In this document: positions 38,269 through 42,305 of the stretch, piece by piece | Layout: each line of letters begins with the position of its first letter | How positions within the stretch are numbered: position 1 is the first letter of the stretch | Assembly (NCBI GenBank): GCA_946407495.1 | Contig: CAMJOB010000008.1 | Span: 1-42,305 of the forward strand | Origin: an uncultured Bacillota bacterium | GTDB lineage: Bacteria > Bacillota_I > Bacilli_A > RF39 > UBA660 | Reading direction: 5' to 3' | Length of the DNA stretch: 42,305 nucleotides | Position numbers and translations under genes: made by a program | The notes under the pieces: model-generated | Seen by the model: the letters and a program-made list of their open reading frames with translations, nothing else | Database searches by the model: none | What the model was told of the DNA's origin: nothing

Positions 38269-40050
38269 CTATGCTGCAGGTTGAACAGGTGCAGCAGCCT
38301 GAGGTTGAGCAACAGCTTGTGGTTGAGCAGCCACTTGAGGTTGTGCTACTGGAGCAGCAGCTTGTGGTTGAGCAGCTACTTGAGGTTGTGCTGCAGGAGC
38401 AGCAGTTTGTGGTTGAACTGCGGCTTGTGGCTGAGCAGCAGGAGCAGCAGCTGGTGCTTGTTGTGAACCATCTCCGCCATCTTGTTGTTCTGATTGTAGA
38501 GATTTATTCATCTCGCTAATAGCATCATACATCTTTTGTGCTTCATCAGTCTTTCCTGCTTTATATAATTCATTTGCCTTATCAAGCATTTCCTTAATAA
38601 CTGCATTAGCAGAATCTCTTAATTGTTTTTCTTTGTCGTCTTCTTTCTTCTTAACTCCTAAGTTAACTCCACCAGACTTAACTAATGTTGTTAATACTGA
38701 GTTAGAATGTTTATATATATCTTCACTCAATACACCTCTGCCAAATAATAAAGCTTCTTGTGTAGGGAATGAACTAGCAAGTTTATTGAATTGAAGACTA
38801 TTAACAATAATTGCTTTTATTTGTACGTCCTTATTAGAACGTAAAATCTTTTCTAATCTTGGAACATCTGATTTAACTTCTTCCTCAGTAGGAGCCTCTT
38901 CAGTATCTGACTCTTCCATTGGAATTAATAAATCTCCACTCTCAGTACCTTCATCAGTACTTTCAGTTCCTTCTTCAGTTCTAACCTCACCATTTTCATC
39001 ATCAGCACCAGTTGGAATAATTAATTCATCTCCACTAGATGAATCATCACCTTCATCTGCAGGTAAATCCATATCAGACATTGGTATAAGAACATTAGAT
39101 TCTTCTTCCATTGGAATTAAATCACCCTGTTCTTCTTGAGACTCTTCATTAGGCTCTTCTTGAACTTCAAGTAATGGTCCATCTTCAGATACTTCTTCTT
39201 GTGCTTCCTCATTTTGTTCTTCAGCAGCTTGTTCCTCTGCTTTAACATCATCAGGATCATAACTTGGAATATCTAGAGGAGCATCACTCAATTCAGGTTC
39301 TTCTTGAGGTTCTTCCTCTTTTTCTATGTTATCAGGTTGAACGATAAATGGTAAATCGGAACCATCATTTTCTTCATTAACAACTTCCATTTCCGGAACA
39401 TCAGATGGTGTCTCAGTTGCAATAATAACAGGTTCATCTGTAACCTCACCAGCTGGTTCTTGACTCTCAATTGGTTCAAACGCATCATCATTATTTGGAG
39501 TAAGATCAAATTCACTATTTGCATCTAAATCAGAGTTCTCTCCAAATACTTCTTGATTAACATCCATCATAACAGGTTCAGGCATAGATGGTTGTTCAAC
39601 TGCTGGTGCTTGTTGAACTTCTTCTTGAGGTACTTCCTCTTGAATAGGTTCTTCAACTATTTCTTGTTGTGGTGCTACTTGTTGTTCAGGTTCTTGAATT
39701 TGTTCTTGATATTTAGGATCCTCATGATAATGATTACCAGAGTTTAAAATATCTTGAACAATTTTTTCATCTATAGAACTTAATTCTGAAATAAAAGTAT
39801 CTAATACCTTTACTGAATTAGTTAAATTTTCAACTAAACCTAGAGTCTGATCTAAACTCTCATTTTGTTTAGTCCACAAATCTAGCATTTGTTGGCGAAC
39901 AACTTCATTTTGTTCAGTACCAATTCGTTGTTCTAGATTTTTTAACATTGCTTCTTCACGGAAGATAATATCAAAGAAAGTAGCCTTTAAATTACGAACA
40001 GCTGCTTCATACTTTTTATCTTCAAAAACATAATAATCATTATTTTGCAT
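38269..40050 (-). CDS. Large acidic, largely disordered hypothetical protein with Ala/Pro/Gln-repeat tail
   Basis: 593 aa; Glu/Asp-rich central region; C-terminal AAPAAQPQAAVQPQTAAPAAQPQVAAQPQ repeats; start preceded by GGAGGTGG. Confidence 0.75.
   Translation of the reverse strand: MQNNDYYVFEDKKYEAAVRNLKATFFDIIFREEAMLKNLEQRIGTEQNEVVRQQMLDLWTKQNESLDQTLGLVENLTNSVKVLDTFISELSSIDEKIVQDILNSGNHYHEDPKYQEQIQEPEQQVAPQQEIVEEPIQEEVPQEEVQQAPAVEQPSMPEPVMMDVNQEVFGENSDLDANSEFDLTPNNDDAFEPIESQEPAGEVTDEPVIIATETPSDVPEMEVVNEENDGSDLPFIVQPDNIEKEEEPQEEPELSDAPLDIPSYDPDDVKAEEQAAEEQNEEAQEEVSEDGPLLEVQEEPNEESQEEQGDLIPMEEESNVLIPMSDMDLPADEGDDSSSGDELIIPTGADDENGEVRTEEGTESTDEGTESGDLLIPMEESDTEEAPTEEEVKSDVPRLEKILRSNKDVQIKAIIVNSLQFNKLASSFPTQEALLFGRGVLSEDIYKHSNSVLTTLVKSGGVNLGVKKKEDDKEKQLRDSANAVIKEMLDKANELYKAGKTDEAQKMYDAISEMNKSLQSEQQDGGDGSQQAPAAAPAAQPQAAVQPQTAAPAAQPQVAAQPQAAAPVAQPQVAAQPQAVAQPQAAAPVQPAA
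38286..38450 (-). repeat. In-frame tandem Ala/Pro/Gln-coding repeats
   Basis: Recurrent nucleotide units gcagct/cacttgaggttgtgct and gcagcagcttgtggttgagcag encoding A(A/V)QPQ(A/V)A. Confidence 0.85.
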
Positions 40051-40092
40051 CGAAAGGCCACCTCCTATCTTATTCTTTTATATTCTCAAAGT

Positions 40093-40359
40093 TTATTGAG
40101 AATTAGCGATACGACGAAGTAACTTTTGTACTTCAGCCCACTCAGTATCATCAGTTATTTCTGAAAGATTCATAACATTAGCTTCGTTATTCATCTTAGA
40201 AATATAGATTACACGATCATCTTCAACACCATAAAAATCAGACTTCGTATAAACCATATACTGACGAAGACCATCATCGCTTAATAAATAAGTAACGAGT
40301 TTAACCTTGTCTATGCTGCCATCAGGCATTACGATTTCTACATCCTTAGAATCACTCAT
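40093..40359 (-). CDS. DUF1292-like small protein
   Basis: MSDSKDVEIVMPDGSIDKVKLVTYLLSDDGLRQYMVYTKSDFYGVEDDRVIYISKM resembles the small YrzB/DUF1292 group. Confidence 0.6.
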   Translation of the reverse strand: MSDSKDVEIVMPDGSIDKVKLVTYLLSDDGLRQYMVYTKSDFYGVEDDRVIYISKMNNEANVMNLSEITDDTEWAEVQKLLRRIANSQ

Positions 40360-40452
40360 AGCAAAAACTCCCTCTATTCTAAATTTAATTATACCGAAAA
40401 GAATAAAAAAAGTAAACAAAATAAAAGCAAAAAAAAGATGTAAAAACATCTT

Positions 40453-41658
40453 TTAAAGCATTAATAATTCTGGCTTTAGGAATAAGATAATTCCTATAAT
40501 AAGCATCAATATTCCACCTATTAAATGTGAATATTTATTAAACTTAGTAGATATACCTGTAACACTCATTGTATATACTGCAATAATAAAGACAATCAAG
40601 TCATCAATTAAGAAGAATAATATATAAATAAGAGTGTATAAAAATCCAGTAATACCAGTAACATTATTTATAGCAAGTAGTTGCGTAAATACTAGTGGTA
40701 ATCCTGCAGAACAAGCAAGTTCTACTAAATTAACTGATACTGCTAAAACCATAACTCCAAGAAGAGCTAAAGCAAAACTTTTTTCATGAGTAAACTTCTT
40801 AATTCTAGCAAATATCTTTTTACGACGCTTATCATTAACAACTTCGCATCCACCATCATTTTTTCTATCTCTTAAATAACTTCTAAGATTCCAAATTCCT
40901 CCAACTACAGCAAATGCGGCAATAAGATTTCTAATAATCATAGAAGTTGAAACCTTAACTACAATATTCAACCAAGAAAACATAATAATCATATATACTA
41001 ATGCACTAGTTACTAAGAACGTAATACCAAGAATAAGCATTCTCTTCTTATCTTTCATTCCAATTAGAACACTTATTAAGAATAATAAAACCCACATAGC
41101 ACAAGGATTAAAACCATCTACTAATCCAATCACAACAGCTGCTGTTATAAGAGAAACATTTTTTAAATAAATAGTTCCAATAAAAGGAAGATCTACTGAA
41201 AATTGTTCACTTAATTCTTTCTCATGATCACTAAATGTAGTATCAAATTTACCATCAAATTTTCCTTCTCTAATTAAAGAGAAAGTATCACGATAATCAT
41301 TATTCTTATAATAATCAATTCCTCTTTCAATACTTCTACCAATAGAATCACTATAACCTAAAAAGTATGAATCACCAATAATAGTTAATGGAACTCCAGT
41401 TTTTTTAATACCATATGCCGGTGATATTTGATTTAATAATTCTTGATTATCTGAATCATACCAAACTTCATATTTAACAATTTTTATATGTTTATCTTTT
41501 TCATACTTCTTTAAAAACTCTTGTTCTTCTGCACAATGTGGACATCCATCCCCATGAAAGAAATAGATTGTAATATCATTTGTTTCTTTCGCGTGTACAG
41601 GTATCATGAACATAAAGAAAAAAAGAAAGAGAAAAAGAACTCTAACTATTTTCTTCAT
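40453..41658 (-). CDS. Thioredoxin-CcdA (DsbD-like) fusion membrane protein
   Basis: N-terminal signal, HGDGCPHCAEEQEFL Trx-like motif, then CcdA-like TM core with LVDGFNPCAMW and ELACSAGLPLVFT. Confidence 0.85.
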   Translation of the reverse strand: MKKIVRVLFLFLFFFMFMIPVHAKETNDITIYFFHGDGCPHCAEEQEFLKKYEKDKHIKIVKYEVWYDSDNQELLNQISPAYGIKKTGVPLTIIGDSYFLGYSDSIGRSIERGIDYYKNNDYRDTFSLIREGKFDGKFDTTFSDHEKELSEQFSVDLPFIGTIYLKNVSLITAAVVIGLVDGFNPCAMWVLLFLISVLIGMKDKKRMLILGITFLVTSALVYMIIMFSWLNIVVKVSTSMIIRNLIAAFAVVGGIWNLRSYLRDRKNDGGCEVVNDKRRKKIFARIKKFTHEKSFALALLGVMVLAVSVNLVELACSAGLPLVFTQLLAINNVTGITGFLYTLIYILFFLIDDLIVFIIAVYTMSVTGISTKFNKYSHLIGGILMLIIGIILFLKPELLML

Positions 41659-41923
41659 CTAGTAACTCCTCTACTATCTCCGTCATTTCTTTTTCTGATT
41701 TCTCTCCAATTACTCTCTTAACTTCTTTATCATTGGAATAAAAAATAAATACCGGAAGAATATTTCCAGGTGAATAAGAAAGAACTTCTTCTTCATCCAT
41801 ATCATAATCCAAAGAAAGTGTTTCAATTGGATACTCTTTAGTTATTTTATTCCAAATCTTATTCATTATCAAGCATCCACTACACCAAACAGCATTTATT
41901 TTTACTACTCTCATACTATTCAC
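41642..41923 (-). CDS. Small thioredoxin-like protein (CSGC)
   Basis: VVKINAVWCSGCLIMNKIWNKITKEYPIETLSLDYD...GNILPVFIFYSNDKEVKRVIGE. Confidence 0.85.
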   Translation of the reverse strand: MNSMRVVKINAVWCSGCLIMNKIWNKITKEYPIETLSLDYDMDEEEVLSYSPGNILPVFIFYSNDKEVKRVIGEKSEKEMTEIVEELLDEENS

Positions 41924-42305
41924 CTCTAATATTTAAATCAGTTAACAACTTTTCAAAAACAGAAACAAACTTATCTATTTCTTCTTTTGTAGTCTTATAA
42001 GATAAACTAATTCTAATACTATGTCTTGAACGTTCTTTATCACGAGTAACTGCATAAACTGCTTTAGAATATTCTGCTGAAGAACAAGCAGTTTGTGTAG
42101 ATAAATAAATATCATGTTCTTCTAATGCATGTTGCATTGTCTCAGGTTTAATATTATGTAGACTAACATTTACCATATTTGGCAAACAGAAACAATTACT
42201 ATTAATATCAACATTTAATTCTTTTAATTTTTCCATTAAATAATCATGTATTTTAACTACTTTAGTAGTTTTCTCTTCAAAATCTTCATAAGCTAAACGT
42301 AATGC
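41916..42305 (-). CDS. Cysteine desulfurase (NifS/IscS-like), C-terminal part; 5' truncated by window edge
   Basis: Frame open to window edge (ALRLAYEDFEEKTTK...); YLSTQTACSSAEYSKAVYAV and SIRISLSYKTTKEEID. Confidence 0.88.
   Translation of the reverse strand, partial: ALRLAYEDFEEKTTKVVKIHDYLMEKLKELNVDINSNCFCLPNMVNVSLHNIKPETMQHALEEHDIYLSTQTACSSAEYSKAVYAVTRDKERSRHSIRISLSYKTTKEEIDKFVSVFEKLLTDLNIRGE

Noticed and set aside
38286-38450. Possible CRISPR-like repeat array
   Set aside because: Repeats are short, imperfect, contiguous and in frame with a CDS; no spacers or cas genes.
38271-38519. Plus-strand ORFs opposite the Ala/Pro/Gln repeat (also 38281-38466, 39553-39747)
   Set aside because: Low-complexity antisense reading of a minus-strand repetitive CDS.
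41521-41721. Plus-strand 66-aa ORF
   Set aside because: Antisense to the thioredoxin/CcdA genes.

Overview
AT-rich 42.3 kb chromosomal window from a low-GC Firmicutes/Tenericutes-like bacterium, probably a gut commensal. Almost every CDS is on the minus strand; the exceptions are one hypothetical CDS and one tRNA-Lys. Most content is housekeeping: asnS, an RluA-type pseudouridine synthase, pgi, ddl, a murF-like ligase, anaerobic RNR (nrdD/nrdG), an ABC-F ATPase, galE, a NUDIX hydrolase and a cysteine desulfurase. There is also a 2551-aa cyclic beta-glucan synthase-like GT84/GH94 protein, seven tRNAs, and several secreted or membrane-anchored proteins. No CRISPR array, rRNA, transposon or prophage was recognised. 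The strongest candidate for an unusual element is a non-coding locus of about 650 bp (approx. 30258-30905, minus strand). It has a perfect TTGACA-17-TATAAT promoter, no credible ORF, many perfect stems including one with a GGCC-containing loop, and an intrinsic terminator. It looks like a large ornate structured RNA of the ROOL/GOLLD/OLE type; the class assignment is inference. Second is a split class III ribonucleotide reductase, whose glycyl-radical C-terminus is encoded by a separate small gene with its own Shine-Dalgarno. A structured, unexplained intergenic segment lies in the tRNA cluster (approx. 16025-16130).
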